Positions 37,320 to 48,160 of a stretch of 64,000 bases of DNA are shown here, piece by piece (within the stretch, counting starts at the first letter, position 1; the number at the start of each line of letters is the position of its first letter). The notes under the pieces are model-generated. The model saw only the letters and a list, made by a program, of their open reading frames with translations. It was not told the origin of the DNA and searched no databases. Position numbers and translations under genes: made by a program. This DNA is from Pseudomonas sp. R5-89-07 (GTDB lineage Bacteria > Pseudomonadota > Gammaproteobacteria > Pseudomonadales > Pseudomonadaceae), in assembly GCF_003851685.1 (NCBI RefSeq), contig NZ_CP027727.1, positions 4,836,001-4,900,000 on the forward strand, in the 5' to 3' direction.

Positions 37320-38897
37320 TTATTCCCACTCAATCGTCGCCGGCGGCTTGCTCGACACGTCATACGTCACGCGCGAAATGCCTTCGATTTCATTGATGAT
37401 TCGGCCGCTGACGGTCTCCAGCAGTTCGTACGGCAGGTGTGCCCAGCGGGCGGTCATGAAGTCGATGGTTTCCACCGCACGCAGGGCCACGACCCACGCG
37501 TAACGACGGCCATCGCCTACGACGCCTACGGATTTCACCGGCTGGAACACCACGAACGCCTGGCTGACTTTGTGGTACCAGTCGGCCTTGCGCAGTTCTT
37601 CGATGAAGATGTGGTCGGCGCGACGCAGCAGGTCGGCGTATTCCTTCTTCACTTCACCCAGGATGCGCACGCCCAGGCCCGGGCCCGGGAATGGGTGGCG
37701 GTAGACCATGTCGTAGGGCAGGCCTAGTTCCAGGCCCAGACGGCGGACTTCGTCCTTGAACAGTTCGCGCAGCGGTTCTACCAGCTTGAGGTTCATTTCC
37801 TCAGGCAGGCCACCCACGTTGTGGTGGGACTTGATCACGTGGGCCTTGCCGCTCTTGGCGCCGGCCGACTCGATCACGTCGGGGTAGATGGTGCCCTGGG
37901 CGAGGTACTTGATGTTGTCCAGGTGTTTGGCCTGGGCATCGAACACGTCGATGAAGGTGCGGCCGATGATCTTGCGCTTCTTCTCCGGGTCGGACTCGCC
38001 GGCCAGGTTGTTGAGGAACTGGTCCTCGGCGTTGGCGCGGATCACCTTGACGCCCATGTTCTCGGCGAACATGGCCATCACCTGCTCACCTTCGTGCAGG
38101 CGCAGCAGGCCGTTGTCGACGAAGACGCAGGTCAGTTGGTCGCCGATAGCCTTGTGCAGTAGGGCCGCAACCACCGAGGAGTCAACGCCGCCGGACAGGC
38201 CGAGCAGGACGTTATCGGTGCCGACTTGGGCACGCACTTGAGCGATGGCGTCTTCAGCGATTTTGGACGGGGTCCACAGGGCTTCACACTCGCAGATGTC
38301 GAGGATGAAGCGCGACAGGATGCGTCCGCCTTGCTTGGTGTGGGTCACTTCCGGGTGGAACTGCACGCCGTAGTAACGACGCTCGTCGCTGAACATGCCG
38401 GCGATCGGGCAGCTCGGGGTACTGGCCAGGATGTGGAAGTCTTCCGGCATCTTGGTGACCTTGTCACCGTGGCTCATCCACACGTCGAGGCCGAACAGGC
38501 CGTCGGCGTCGATGTGGTCTTCGATGCCGTCCAGCAGCCGGCTCTTGCCGACCACGTCGACACGGGCATAACCGAATTCACGCAGCTCGGAGCCTTCAAC
38601 CTTGCCGCCCAGTTGCTCGGCCATGGTCTGCATGCCGTAGCAGATGCCGAAGACCGGCACGCCCAGGTCGAACACCGCTTGCGGGCAGCGCGGGCTGTTG
38701 GCTTCGTGTACAGACTCGGGGCCACCGGCCAGGATGACGCCTTTGGGCGCGAATTCGCGGATCGCTTCGTCATCCATGTCGAACGGGTGCAGTTCGCAGT
38801 ACACGCCGATTTCACGCACGCGGCGGGCGATCAGCTGGGTGTACTGGGAACCGAAGTCGAGGATCAGGATGCGGTGGGCGTGAATGTCGAGGGCCAT
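37320..38897 (-). CDS. guaA: GMP synthase (glutamine-hydrolysing)
   Basis: GuaA turns XMP, glutamine and ATP into GMP. The 525-residue protein has an N-terminal class I glutamine amidotransferase (nucleophile in F-G-I-C-Y-G-M-Q at about 84-91, later H-P-E-V motif). An ATP pyrophosphatase domain with the P-loop L-S-G-G-V-D-S-S-V at about 233-241 follows, then a C-terminal dimerisation domain ending in P-A-T-I-E-W-E, the typical end of the family. It lies 81 bases behind guaB in the same direction, so the two form the guaBA operon, with a hairpin in the gap and a terminator after it. Confidence 0.97.
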   Translation of the reverse strand: MALDIHAHRILILDFGSQYTQLIARRVREIGVYCELHPFDMDDEAIREFAPKGVILAGGPESVHEANSPRCPQAVFDLGVPVFGICYGMQTMAEQLGGKVEGSELREFGYARVDVVGKSRLLDGIEDHIDADGLFGLDVWMSHGDKVTKMPEDFHILASTPSCPIAGMFSDERRYYGVQFHPEVTHTKQGGRILSRFILDICECEALWTPSKIAEDAIAQVRAQVGTDNVLLGLSGGVDSSVVAALLHKAIGDQLTCVFVDNGLLRLHEGEQVMAMFAENMGVKVIRANAEDQFLNNLAGESDPEKKRKIIGRTFIDVFDAQAKHLDNIKYLAQGTIYPDVIESAGAKSGKAHVIKSHHNVGGLPEEMNLKLVEPLRELFKDEVRRLGLELGLPYDMVYRHPFPGPGLGVRILGEVKKEYADLLRRADHIFIEELRKADWYHKVSQAFVVFQPVKSVGVVGDGRRYAWVVALRAVETIDFMTARWAHLPYELLETVSGRIINEIEGISRVTYDVSSKPPATIEWE

Positions 38898-38931
38898 GAG
38901 GTCAGTCTCGTCTAATGAATCAGAAACAACT

Positions 38932-38953
38932 CGGGGCTGAAAGAACAGCCCCG
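38932..38953 (-). promoter_or_regulatory. Intercistronic hairpin between guaB and guaA
   Basis: CGGGGCTG and CAGCCCCG form an 8-base stem with a 6-base loop between the two genes. No clear T-run follows on the minus strand, so it may mark mRNA processing or partial attenuation rather than a terminator. Confidence 0.45.
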
Positions 38954-38978
38954 GTTACTTAACGTTTTGCTGGAAGCC

Positions 38979-40553
<1,575 letters not shown>

Positions 40554-41102
40554 TCAAAGCTCGACTTTGACCCAGGCGATCTTCTGGTCCAGCCAGTCGG
40601 CAAATTCATCGATAAAGCTCTGCTTGAAACCCGCCTCCGCCCAGTTGTTGAAGATAAACCCCAGGTTGGAGAACCCGCATTCCTGCAGGAACAGGAAGCC
40701 GTTGATGTCGTCTTCGTGCCCACACAGCGGGCAGGTGAAATTGTCGGTGTGGCCGGGCATCCAGTCTTCCAGGCTTTCGAAAAGGGCCTCACCGACTTCC
40801 TTGCGGCATTCCGGGCAGCCGGCTTCTTCAAGAAAGCCTTTGGCCGGCGTATAGATGCAGCGTTTGTAGATGATTTCCAGGCCATTGACCGGTTCGTTGA
40901 ACGGCAGTGCCTCAGGGTGCAGCACCACCGCACGGGCGCCGTCGGCCAGGGCGTAGGCCATGCGGTTGCCGGTACGGCCGCAGGTGGTCAGTTCTTCCTT
41001 GATGATGTTCTTGCGCACCAGCCAGCGCACGATTGCCCGCGCGCGGGGCTCGTGGACGGGCAAGGTGGAGATTTTCGGGACAAGGATGCTTTGGGAATTC
41101 AT
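40554..41102 (-). CDS. Conserved hypothetical protein with a split zinc ribbon
   Basis: I do not recognise a function for this 182-residue protein. It has two C-x-x-C pairs, C-P-E-C at about 95-98 and C-P-L-C at about 124-127, which fit a zinc ribbon. An earlier C-G-R-T-G-N-R-M segment near 41-48 is also present. The rest is mixed alpha/beta with an acidic, aromatic C-terminus, no membrane segment and no signal peptide. Similar Pseudomonas proteins carry a misleading ABC-transporter name in databases; nothing here looks like an ATPase. It is a single gene between the guaB promoter and a REPIN. Confidence 0.72.
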   Translation of the reverse strand: MNSQSILVPKISTLPVHEPRARAIVRWLVRKNIIKEELTTCGRTGNRMAYALADGARAVVLHPEALPFNEPVNGLEIIYKRCIYTPAKGFLEEAGCPECRKEVGEALFESLEDWMPGHTDNFTCPLCGHEDDINGFLFLQECGFSNLGFIFNNWAEAGFKQSFIDEFADWLDQKIAWVKVEL

Positions 41103-41131
41103 GGGAGTCCTGCGGTGTGGCTGCTGACGCT

Positions 41132-41202
41132 ATCGGGGGCAAGCCCCCTCCCACAGTTAACTGTGTTCACAATTCAAATGTGGGAGGGGGCTTGCCCCCG
41201 AT
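41132..41202. repeat. REPIN 7
   Basis: Two consensus REP arms in inverted orientation are separated by about 25 bases. The element lies between the zinc-ribbon hypothetical gene and the TSUP permease gene. Confidence 0.9.
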
Positions 41203-41244
41203 GGCGCCCTGAAGGCTGGCAGCTTAATCCCTGTTCCACCCAGG

Positions 41245-42012
41245 TCAAGTACTCAAATATCGCCCAATCAACGCGATCCCACTGGCCAGCACCAACCACG
41301 TCACCAACCGCACAAACGCCTCGCGGGACATGCGCAGCGTCAACCTGCGCCCGCACCACAGCCCCAGGGCCATCGCCGGCAACAGGCACACCGCCAGCAT
41401 CAACAAGGGTAAATCCGCATACACCCCGGCCATCAGGAACAGGCTCAGGCGCACCACCGTGCTGCAACTGATCAGCGCGCTTTGCGTGGCTCGCGCGGCG
41501 TCCTTGGGTAGACGGCTATTCAAATAGATCGCATATAAAAAGCCGCCACTGCCGAACAGTGCACCGAACAGGCCCCCGACTGTACCCATGGGGATCGACC
41601 ACCCCGTCGCCAACTGCGTGGGCCGCGCCTTCACCGCCAGGCTGTAGATCGCGTACGCGCTGATAAACAGGCCCATCAGTAAGAGCAGCAGGTCCGAATG
41701 CAGGTTGAGCAAAAACACCACACCCAGCGTGCAACCCATCGCCATGCACGGCAGCAATCGCAGCAGTTCTGATGTGTTCACGTCTCGCCGAGATTGCAGC
41801 AGGTTGCCAAACGCCGCGACGAAATCCAGCAGCACCAGCAGCGGGATGATCTTCGACAGCGGCATGAAAACGATCAGGATCGGCCCCGCGACCAATGCCG
41901 TACCGAACCCGGCAATGCCAAACACCACATAGGCCACCACCACACCCAGGCCGATCACCAGCCAGTCCACAGCGCCGAACGGCCACTGACTCATCCACTC
42001 AACCAGGCTCAT
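41245..42012 (-). CDS. TSUP (TauE/SafE) family sulfite/anion permease
   Basis: The 255-residue inner-membrane protein has about eight hydrophobic segments in two halves. The TauE/SafE pattern is seen in V-V-A-Y-V-V-F-G-I-A-G-F-G-T-A-L near 25-40, which recurs as G-T-V-G-G-L-F-G-A-L-F-G-S-G-G at about 142-156. Members export sulfite, sulfoacetate or other organic anions; the substrate is unknown. It is divergent from a LysR-type gene with a 100-base gap, a layout that usually means the LysR protein controls it. Confidence 0.86.
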   Translation of the reverse strand: MSLVEWMSQWPFGAVDWLVIGLGVVVAYVVFGIAGFGTALVAGPILIVFMPLSKIIPLLVLLDFVAAFGNLLQSRRDVNTSELLRLLPCMAMGCTLGVVFLLNLHSDLLLLLMGLFISAYAIYSLAVKARPTQLATGWSIPMGTVGGLFGALFGSGGFLYAIYLNSRLPKDAARATQSALISCSTVVRLSLFLMAGVYADLPLLMLAVCLLPAMALGLWCGRRLTLRMSREAFVRLVTWLVLASGIALIGRYLST

Positions 42013-42112
42013 GGGCTCTTCCCTAAATAGACATGGCGTTCACTTTAGCCATCGCCGAGTGTTGCGACTAATATCGTCAAAGCCCGCTACCCATCTCAAA
42101 AAGGCATGAGCC

Positions 42113-43003
42113 GTGATTTCTACTCGCCAGCTGCGTTACTTCGTCGAAATCGCCGACAGCGGCAGTTTCAGTGCCGCGGCCGAACGCCTGTTCGTGGCGC
42201 AATCGGCGTTGAGCCGGCAGATCAAGGAGCTTGAGTCCCAGCTGCAAACCCCGCTGTTCGAACGCACCGCACGCCAGCCACGCCTGACTGCAGCCGGAGA
42301 AGCCTTCTACCCTCGGGCGCGCAACCTGTTGAGCGACCTGAACAAGGCGAGCGAAATGGCCACGCAGGTCGGCAACGGCCAACTCGGCACCCTGCGCCTG
42401 AGCCATTCGAGCACCGTACCGATGAGCGGCGCGTTGCTGCGCGGCGTCAGTACTTGGCTGGAGCGCTGCTCCGGCGTGTCGATGGATATCGTCAAACTGT
42501 CCTCCGAAGCCCAGCTGGAGGAAATCGCCGACGGTCGCCTCGAAGCAGGGTTGCTGCGCCTGCCGGTGCTGCGCCAGCGCGAAGGCGTACGCGTGCTGCC
42601 TTTATACAGCGAGCCGCTGTTATTGGCGGTGCCGCCAGGTCATCCATTGGCACGCCGCGATACGCCTGTGGAATTGGCACAGCTCAAGGACGAGGCGTTT
42701 ATCTCAGTGCCCCATCCCCAGCGCGGCGGGCTGAGTTATCTGTCGGCAGAGTTGTGCATGCGTGCCGGGTTTTTCCCCAGGGCGGCACGGGTGATGTCGC
42801 GTAAGACCACGCAATTGCAGCTGATCCAGGCCGGCTTCGGTATTGCCTTGTTACCAAAATCCATGCAGGACATCGCGCCTGCTGACCTGCACTTTTTGCC
42901 GCTGGCCGACCCGGGCTGCCACAGCACCGTGGCCCTGGCCTGTGCCCAGGCGCCGAGCGCGCTGGTGGAGCAATTCTGCCAAACCTTGCGCGAATGCCTA
43001 TAA
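42113..43003 (+). CDS. LysR-family transcriptional regulator
   Basis: The 296-residue protein has an N-terminal LysR helix-turn-helix (about 3-62, G-S-F-S-A-A-A-E-R-L-F-V-A-Q-S-A-L-S-R-Q-I) and a periplasmic-binding-like effector domain (about 90-290). The start codon is GTG at 42113, which gives the usual I-S-T-R-Q-L-R-Y-F opening. It is divergent from the TSUP permease and probably regulates it. xseA begins only 10 bases after its stop, so the two may share a transcript. The ligand is unknown. Confidence 0.88.
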   Translation: MISTRQLRYFVEIADSGSFSAAAERLFVAQSALSRQIKELESQLQTPLFERTARQPRLTAAGEAFYPRARNLLSDLNKASEMATQVGNGQLGTLRLSHSSTVPMSGALLRGVSTWLERCSGVSMDIVKLSSEAQLEEIADGRLEAGLLRLPVLRQREGVRVLPLYSEPLLLAVPPGHPLARRDTPVELAQLKDEAFISVPHPQRGGLSYLSAELCMRAGFFPRAARVMSRKTTQLQLIQAGFGIALLPKSMQDIAPADLHFLPLADPGCHSTVALACAQAPSALVEQFCQTLRECL

Positions 43004-43013
43004 ACTGCGGCCC

Positions 43014-44393
43014 ATGATTAAAGATCCTTTTGCCCGACTGGGCCTGGACCGCGAAGTCCTGACTGTCAGCCAGCTCAACGGCCGCGCGCGGGTGTTGCTC
43101 GAAGACGTGTTCACCAATATCTGGGTTGAAGGCGAAATCTCCAACCTCGCCCGCCCGGCTTCCGGCCATGTGTATTTCACCCTCAAGGACAGCGGCGCCC
43201 AAGTGCGTTGCGCGTTGTTTCGAAACAACGCTGCGCGGGTGCGCCAGGCGCTGAAGGATGGCCTGGCGGTGAAGGTACGCGGCAAGGTCTCGTTGTTCGA
43301 AGGCCGTGGCGACTACCAGTTAATCCTCGACACCGTGGAACCGGCGGGTGATGGTGCGCTGCGCCTGGCCTTCGATGCCTTGAAGGAAAAACTCAGCGCA
43401 GAAGGCCTGTTCAGTGCCGAGCGCAAGGTGCCCCTGCCGGCGCACCCTCGGCGCATCGGCATTATCAGCTCGCCAACCGGCGCGGTGATTCGCGATATCA
43501 TCAGCGTGTTCGGCCGCCGCGCGCCGAACATCGAACTGACGTTGATCCCGACCGCCGTGCAGGGCCGCGAAGCCATCCCGCAGATTGTGCGGGCGTTGAA
43601 ACTCGCCGACGCCCGTGGCTTCGACGCACTGATCCTGGCCCGTGGCGGCGGCTCGCTGGAAGACCTCTGGTGCTTCAACGAAGAAGCCGTGGCCCGCGCG
43701 ATAGATGCCTGCGTCACGCCCATTGTCAGTGCCGTCGGGCATGAAACCGATGTGTCGATCAGCGACTTCGTCGCCGACGTGCGCGCCCCTACCCCATCGG
43801 CCGCCGCTGAACTGCTGGCACCGGATGCCAGCCACCTGGTGCGCCAGGTGGAAAACCTGCATCGCCGCCTGGTGATGCTGATGCGCAACCGCCTGAGCCA
43901 CAGCCGCCTGCGCCTGGAAGGCATGGCCCGCCGCCTGCGTCACCCCGGCGAGCGTCTGCGCCAGCAGGCCCAGCGCCTGGACGACCTGGACATGCGCCTG
44001 CGCCGCGCTTTCGAGCGCAGTCTCAATACCCGTCGCGAACGCTTGATCCGCCTGGAAACCCGCCTCGCCGGTCAGCACCCGGGCCGCCAGTTGGCGCTGC
44101 TGCGCCAGCGCCTGGACAGCCTCGCCGAACGCCTGCCCCGCGCCATGCGTGAAGGGCTCAAGGCGCGGCGCCTGCAACTGCAAAGCCAGGTCCAGACACT
44201 GCAAGTGGTCAGCCCGCTGGCCACCCTCGGCCGGGGCTACAGCATTCTGCTGGACGAACGTGGCCAGGCCATTCGCAACGCCGCGCAAACCCATACCGGC
44301 CAGCGCCTGACCGCGCGCCTCGGTGAGGGCCAATTGCAAGTGCGGGTGGAAGACAACCACCTGACGCCTGTCACCCTTTCGCTACTGGATTGA
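43014..44393 (+). CDS. xseA: Exodeoxyribonuclease VII large subunit
   Basis: XseA is the catalytic subunit of exonuclease VII, which degrades single-stranded DNA from both ends. The 459-residue protein has an N-terminal OB-fold (about 12-110, V-S-Q-L-N-G-R-A-R, then I-W-V-E-G-E-I-S-N), a nuclease core (G-I-I-S-S-P-T-G-A-V-I-R-D at about 145, A-R-G-G-G-S-L-E-D-L-W near 206-216 and G-H-E-T-D-V-S at about 243) and a long coiled-coil arm (about 275-400). The ATG at 43014 gives the typical start; the longer frame overlaps the LysR gene. The small subunit gene is not here. Confidence 0.94.
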   Translation: MIKDPFARLGLDREVLTVSQLNGRARVLLEDVFTNIWVEGEISNLARPASGHVYFTLKDSGAQVRCALFRNNAARVRQALKDGLAVKVRGKVSLFEGRGDYQLILDTVEPAGDGALRLAFDALKEKLSAEGLFSAERKVPLPAHPRRIGIISSPTGAVIRDIISVFGRRAPNIELTLIPTAVQGREAIPQIVRALKLADARGFDALILARGGGSLEDLWCFNEEAVARAIDACVTPIVSAVGHETDVSISDFVADVRAPTPSAAAELLAPDASHLVRQVENLHRRLVMLMRNRLSHSRLRLEGMARRLRHPGERLRQQAQRLDDLDMRLRRAFERSLNTRRERLIRLETRLAGQHPGRQLALLRQRLDSLAERLPRAMREGLKARRLQLQSQVQTLQVVSPLATLGRGYSILLDERGQAIRNAAQTHTGQRLTARLGEGQLQVRVEDNHLTPVTLSLLD

Positions 44394-44396
44394 CCG

Positions 44397-45218
44397 ATGC
44401 CACGCTTTCTCAGTTTGTTGATGCTCGCTTGCCTGACCTTCAATGCCCACGCCGACAGCTACATCACCCGCACGTTGAACAAGCCGGTGCCCGGTGGCGT
44501 GGCAGTGGTCGACCTGGGGCCTGCCGCAACGGCACCCAAGGCGGTCTACCTGGGCCGGCCGGTGCTGGTGGTCAAGGAGCAGAGCGATTGGCTGGCAATT
44601 GTCGGCATCCCGCTGACGGTCAAGCCGGGCAATGAACGCATCAGCAGCGGCGGGCGCAACCTGCCGTTTGTGGTGGGTTACAAGAAGTACCCGGAACAGC
44701 GCATCACCCTGAAAAACAAAAGCCAGGTCAACCCCGACCCGGCGCAGTTGAAGCGCATCGAGGGCGAACTGGCCGTGCAGCTCAAGGCTTACCGCAGCTT
44801 CAGCCCGAACGTGCCGAGCAACCTGGTACTGGACAAGCCGGTGAACGGGCCGCTGTCGAGCAAATTCGGCGTGCGCCGCTTCTTCAATGGCGAGGAGCGC
44901 AACCCGCACTCGGGCCTGGACTTTGCGGTGGCGGCCGGTACGCCAATCAAGACGCCTGCGGCTGGCAAGGTGATCCTTACTGGCAACTACTTCTTCAATG
45001 GCAACACAGTATTTGTCGACCATGGCCAGGGTTTTATCAGCATGTTCTGCCATATGTCGAAGATTGACGTGAAGGTCGGCGACCCACTCGCACGCGGCAC
45101 GGTAGTGGGCAAGGTCGGCTCGACCGGTCGGGCAACCGGCCCGCACATGCACTGGAACGTCAGCCTTAACGATGCGAGAGTGGATCCGGCGATCTTCATC
45201 GGTGCTTTTCAGCCCTGA
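44397..45218 (+). CDS. Exported M23-family peptidoglycan endopeptidase
   Basis: The 273-residue protein has a signal peptide (cleavage after A-H-A at about 19), a linker domain and a C-terminal M23 metallopeptidase domain (about 145-265). The zinc ligands are seen in N-P-H-S-G-L-D (H-x-x-x-D) and G-P-H-M-H-W (H-x-H), so it looks active. It should cut peptidoglycan cross-links in the periplasm. It starts three bases after the xseA stop, suggesting co-transcription, and is followed by an inverted repeat at 45227-45254. Confidence 0.88.
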   Translation: MPRFLSLLMLACLTFNAHADSYITRTLNKPVPGGVAVVDLGPAATAPKAVYLGRPVLVVKEQSDWLAIVGIPLTVKPGNERISSGGRNLPFVVGYKKYPEQRITLKNKSQVNPDPAQLKRIEGELAVQLKAYRSFSPNVPSNLVLDKPVNGPLSSKFGVRRFFNGEERNPHSGLDFAVAAGTPIKTPAAGKVILTGNYFFNGNTVFVDHGQGFISMFCHMSKIDVKVGDPLARGTVVGKVGSTGRATGPHMHWNVSLNDARVDPAIFIGAFQP

Positions 45219-45226
45219 ACCGCTCG

Positions 45227-45254
45227 ATTGCGCAGCTGCGAAAGGCTGCGCAAT
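45227..45254 (+). terminator. Inverted repeat after the xseA/M23 unit
   Basis: ATTGCGCAGC (45227-45236) and GCTGCGCAAT (45245-45254) pair perfectly with an 8-base loop, nine bases after the stop codon. Placement suggests a terminator although the following TAAAGT is not a T-run. Confidence 0.5.
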
Positions 45255-45375
45255 TAAAGTCACCCATAAGAAAATTATCGGTCATAAAATCTCGATTTCT
45301 ACGTAAATAGCAGAACTTCTCTCAAATTTTCTCGACTGCTTGCCATCCTTTATCCCGACGGTTAGGGTTGAGCTT

Positions 45376-45453
45376 ATGAAAACCTCTCACACCCTCATTC
45401 AGCGCCGCCAGCACCGCAGTCTGTGCCTCGTCAGCGCACGACTGCCAAGCTGA
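45376..45453 (+). CDS. Possible leader peptide before leuA
   Basis: A 25-codon frame starts with ATG at 45376 and ends with TGA at 45451-45453, 85 bases before leuA. It contains four leucines (all CTC or CTG) and many basic residues and opens M-K-T-S-H-T-L-I. A leader peptide would fit control of a leucine gene, but the leucines are not clustered and I see no clear attenuator stem behind it. It may simply be a chance frame. Confidence 0.3.
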   Translation: MKTSHTLIQRRQHRSLCLVSARLPS

Positions 45454-45538
45454 ATCGATCTGTCTCGCCCAAGCGTCGTCCCAACACTAGTGATTCGGCA
45501 GGCCGCCTTTTCTCGGCCCTATAACAAAGGATTTTGCG

Positions 45539-47218
45539 ATGAGCATGCTCAAAGACCCGTCTTCGAAATACCGTGCGTTTCCGACCATCGATATCCCGGA
45601 CCGCACCTGGCCGTCCAACACCATTACCACCGCGCCGATCTGGTGCAGCTCGGACTTGCGTGATGGCAACCAGTCGCTGATCGAACCGATGGACGCCGCG
45701 AAAAAGCTGCGCTTCTGGAAGACGCTGGTCGCCGTCGGCGTGAAGGAAATCGAAGCCTCCTTCCCGGCCGCGTCGCAAACCGATTTTGATTTCGTACGCA
45801 CCCTGATCGAAGACAACCACATCCCCGAGGACACCACCATCCAGGTGCTGACCCAGGGCCGCGAGGACTTGATCGCCCGTACCTTCGAATCCCTGCGCGG
45901 CGCCAAGAAGGCCATCGTGCACCTGTACAACGCCACCTCGCCGTCGTTCCGCCGCATTGTGTTCAACCAGGACAAGGACGGCATCAAGGCAATCGCAGTG
46001 AACGCGGCCAAGTTGTTCGTCAAATACGCTGCCCAGCAGCCGGAAACCCAGTGGACCTTCGAATACTCGCCGGAGACCTTCAGCGCCACCGAGCTGGAGT
46101 TCGCCAAGGAAGTCTGTGACGCGGTGATCGAGGTGTGGAACCCGACGCCCGAGCACAAGATGATCCTCAACCTGCCGGCCACCGTGGAATGCGCCACGCC
46201 AAACATCTATGCCGACCAGATCGAGTGGTTCGGTCGCCATATCAACCGCCGTGACAGCGTGATCATCAGCCTGCACACCCACAACGACCGTGGCACGGGC
46301 GTGGCCGCCACCGAGCTGGGCCTGATGGCCGGGGCTGATCGCGTCGAAGGCTGCCTGTTCGGCAACGGCGAGCGCACCGGTAACGTCGACCTGGTCACCG
46401 TGGCGCTGAACATGTACACCCAGGGCCTCGACCCCCAGCTGGATTTCTCGGATATCGACGGCGTGCGCAAAGTCGTCGAGGAGTGCAACCAGATCCAGGT
46501 GCATCCACGTCACCCGTATGTCGGCGACCTGGTGCACACCGCGTTCTCCGGCTCCCATCAGGATGCAATCCGCAAAGGCTTCTCCCAGCAGAAAGACGAC
46601 GCCCTGTGGGAAGTACCGTACTTGCCGATCGACCCGGCCGACATCGGCCGCAGCTACGAGGCAGTGATCCGCGTGAACAGCCAGTCGGGCAAGGGCGGTA
46701 TCGCCTACCTGCTGGAGCAGGAATACGACATCAGCTTGCCACGCCGCATGCAGATCGAATTCAGCCAGGTGGTGCAGGCTGAAACCGACCGCGTCGGCCT
46801 GGAAATGACCGCACCGCAGATCTACGCCTTGCTGCAACGCGAATACCTGCAGGCCAACACCCCTTACGCGCTGGTCAGCCATCGCCTGCAGGAAGAAAAC
46901 GGCAACAGCTACGTGGAAGTGGAAGTCTCCGGCAAGGGCCAGGGCGAAACCAACCTGCACTGGAAAGGCAAAGGCAACGGCGCGCTGGAAGCGCTGGTGG
47001 CGGGCTTGCCGATTGGTGTGGAGATCATGGATTACAACGAACATGCAATCGGCGCGGGCACCCACGCTAAAGCAGCGGCGTACATCGAACTGCGTGTGAA
47101 CGGTGAACGTCCGGTGCATGGTGTGGGCATCGATGAAAACATCACCACCGCCAGCTTCAAGGCGCTGTTCAGTGCGCTGAACCGCTCGCTGAGCCAGCAG
47201 GAAGCGAAAGCGGCGTAA
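45539..47218 (+). CDS. leuA: 2-isopropylmalate synthase
   Basis: LeuA condenses 2-oxoisovalerate and acetyl-CoA, the first committed step of leucine synthesis. The 559-residue protein is the long, LeuA2-like form. The HMGL TIM barrel (about 30-310) has the metal/substrate motif S-D-L-R-D-G-N-Q-S near 38-46 and the H-T-H-N-D-R-G motif at about 242-248. The C-terminal leucine-sensing LeuA dimer domain spans about 430-550. It is preceded by AAAGGA and followed by a strong terminator, so it is probably a single transcription unit. Confidence 0.95.
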   Translation: MSMLKDPSSKYRAFPTIDIPDRTWPSNTITTAPIWCSSDLRDGNQSLIEPMDAAKKLRFWKTLVAVGVKEIEASFPAASQTDFDFVRTLIEDNHIPEDTTIQVLTQGREDLIARTFESLRGAKKAIVHLYNATSPSFRRIVFNQDKDGIKAIAVNAAKLFVKYAAQQPETQWTFEYSPETFSATELEFAKEVCDAVIEVWNPTPEHKMILNLPATVECATPNIYADQIEWFGRHINRRDSVIISLHTHNDRGTGVAATELGLMAGADRVEGCLFGNGERTGNVDLVTVALNMYTQGLDPQLDFSDIDGVRKVVEECNQIQVHPRHPYVGDLVHTAFSGSHQDAIRKGFSQQKDDALWEVPYLPIDPADIGRSYEAVIRVNSQSGKGGIAYLLEQEYDISLPRRMQIEFSQVVQAETDRVGLEMTAPQIYALLQREYLQANTPYALVSHRLQEENGNSYVEVEVSGKGQGETNLHWKGKGNGALEALVAGLPIGVEIMDYNEHAIGAGTHAKAAAYIELRVNGERPVHGVGIDENITTASFKALFSALNRSLSQQEAKAA

Positions 47219-47236
47219 GCTTTATCGGCGCAATGC

Positions 47237-47271
47237 AAAAGGCCCCTGGGTGAGAATCCAGGGGCCTTTTT
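47237..47271 (+). terminator. leuA terminator
   Basis: AAAAGGCCCCTGG (47237-47249) pairs with CCAGGGGCCTTTT (47258-47270) around an 8-base loop, followed by Ts. This is a classical rho-independent terminator. Confidence 0.92.
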
Positions 47272-47294
47272 ACTATGGTGTTGCTAGCGGCCTC

Positions 47295-47359
47295 ATCGGG
47301 GGCAAGCCCCCTCCCACAGGGGTATGCATTCCAAATGTGGGAGGGGGCTTGCGCCCGAT
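47295..47359. repeat. REPIN 8
   Basis: Inverted REP arms surround the spacer ACAGGGGTATGCATTCC. It differs from REPIN 6 at two positions only (one in the spacer, one in the right arm, GCGCCC for GCCCCC). It lies in the convergent gap between leuA and the omega-amidase gene. Confidence 0.9.
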
Positions 47360-47368
47360 GACGGTCCG

Positions 47369-48160
47369 TCAGGTAAATTGAAAGCTATCGGCATCCAGGT
47401 TCGCCGGAAACCGTGTGCGATACGCCGCCAGTTCAGCCGCATCCAGCCTCACCTGAAACACCCCATCCGCCTCTCCCGCGCTCAGCAGGGTCTCGCCCTG
47501 GAAGTCCAGCACCTGGCTGTCCCCGGTGTAGGCAAAGCCTTTCCCGTCCGTGCCCACCCGGTTCACCGCGGCTACGTAGCACAGGTTCTCGATGGCCCGC
47601 GCAGGCAACAGCCGGTTCCAATGCTGACGCCGCGCGCCCGGCCAGTTGGCGGTGTACAGCAGCAGATCTGTGTCTTGGGCATCACGACTCCACACCGGAA
47701 AGCGCAGGTCGTAGCAAATCAACGGCCGAATACGCCAACCGTTCAGCTCGAACTGCACCTGACGCTCGCCGGGGGTGTAGTGGTCATGCTCGCCGGCCAT
47801 TCGGAACAGGTGGCGCTTGTCGTAGTGCAGCACCTCGCCGTCCGGCCGCGCCCACAGCAGGCGGTTACGGTGGCTGCCGTCGGCCGCCTGGATGATGACG
47901 CTGCCGGTGATCACGGCGTTGTATTTCGCGGCCTGAGCCTGAAGCCAGCGGTGAGTCGGGCCGTTTTCCGGTTCGGCCAGGGCAGCCGACTCCATGGAGA
48001 AGCCGGTGGTGAACATCTCCGGCAATACGATCAGGTCGGCGCCGTTGGCCTGCTCCAACAGCAACTCGAAATGTTCGAGGTTGGCTGGACGGTCGTGCCA
48101 GGCCAGGGTGGTCTGGACCAGGGCAATAGTGAGATTGGGCAGAGCGGTCAAATCACGCAT
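47369..48160 (-). CDS. Nitrilase-family omega-amidase (YafV type)
   Basis: The 263-residue protein belongs to the carbon-nitrogen hydrolase family with the catalytic set glutamate (L-P-E-M-F-T-T-G-F), lysine (Y-D-K-R-H-L-F) and cysteine (L-I-C-Y-D-L-R-F-P). This form matches YafV/omega-amidases, which hydrolyse 2-oxoglutaramate or 2-oxosuccinamate to the oxo-acid and ammonia. The ATG at 48160 matches the family start. The preceding aminotransferase gene overlaps its first 13 bases. Together they can remove the product of glutamine transamination and make it irreversible. Confidence 0.85.
   Translation of the reverse strand: MRDLTALPNLTIALVQTTLAWHDRPANLEHFELLLEQANGADLIVLPEMFTTGFSMESAALAEPENGPTHRWLQAQAAKYNAVITGSVIIQAADGSHRNRLLWARPDGEVLHYDKRHLFRMAGEHDHYTPGERQVQFELNGWRIRPLICYDLRFPVWSRDAQDTDLLLYTANWPGARRQHWNRLLPARAIENLCYVAAVNRVGTDGKGFAYTGDSQVLDFQGETLLSAGEADGVFQVRLDAAELAAYRTRFPANLDADSFQFT

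Larger units (their letters stand above)
45219..45538. other. Intergenic region before leuA
   Basis: These 320 bases contain a 10-base perfect inverted repeat at the left end and a possible 25-codon leader frame at 45376-45453, both listed separately. The middle (45255-45375) is AT-richer than its surroundings and may hold the leuA promoter, but I see no convincing -35/-10 pair. AAAGGA lies before the leuA start. Confidence 0.5.
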
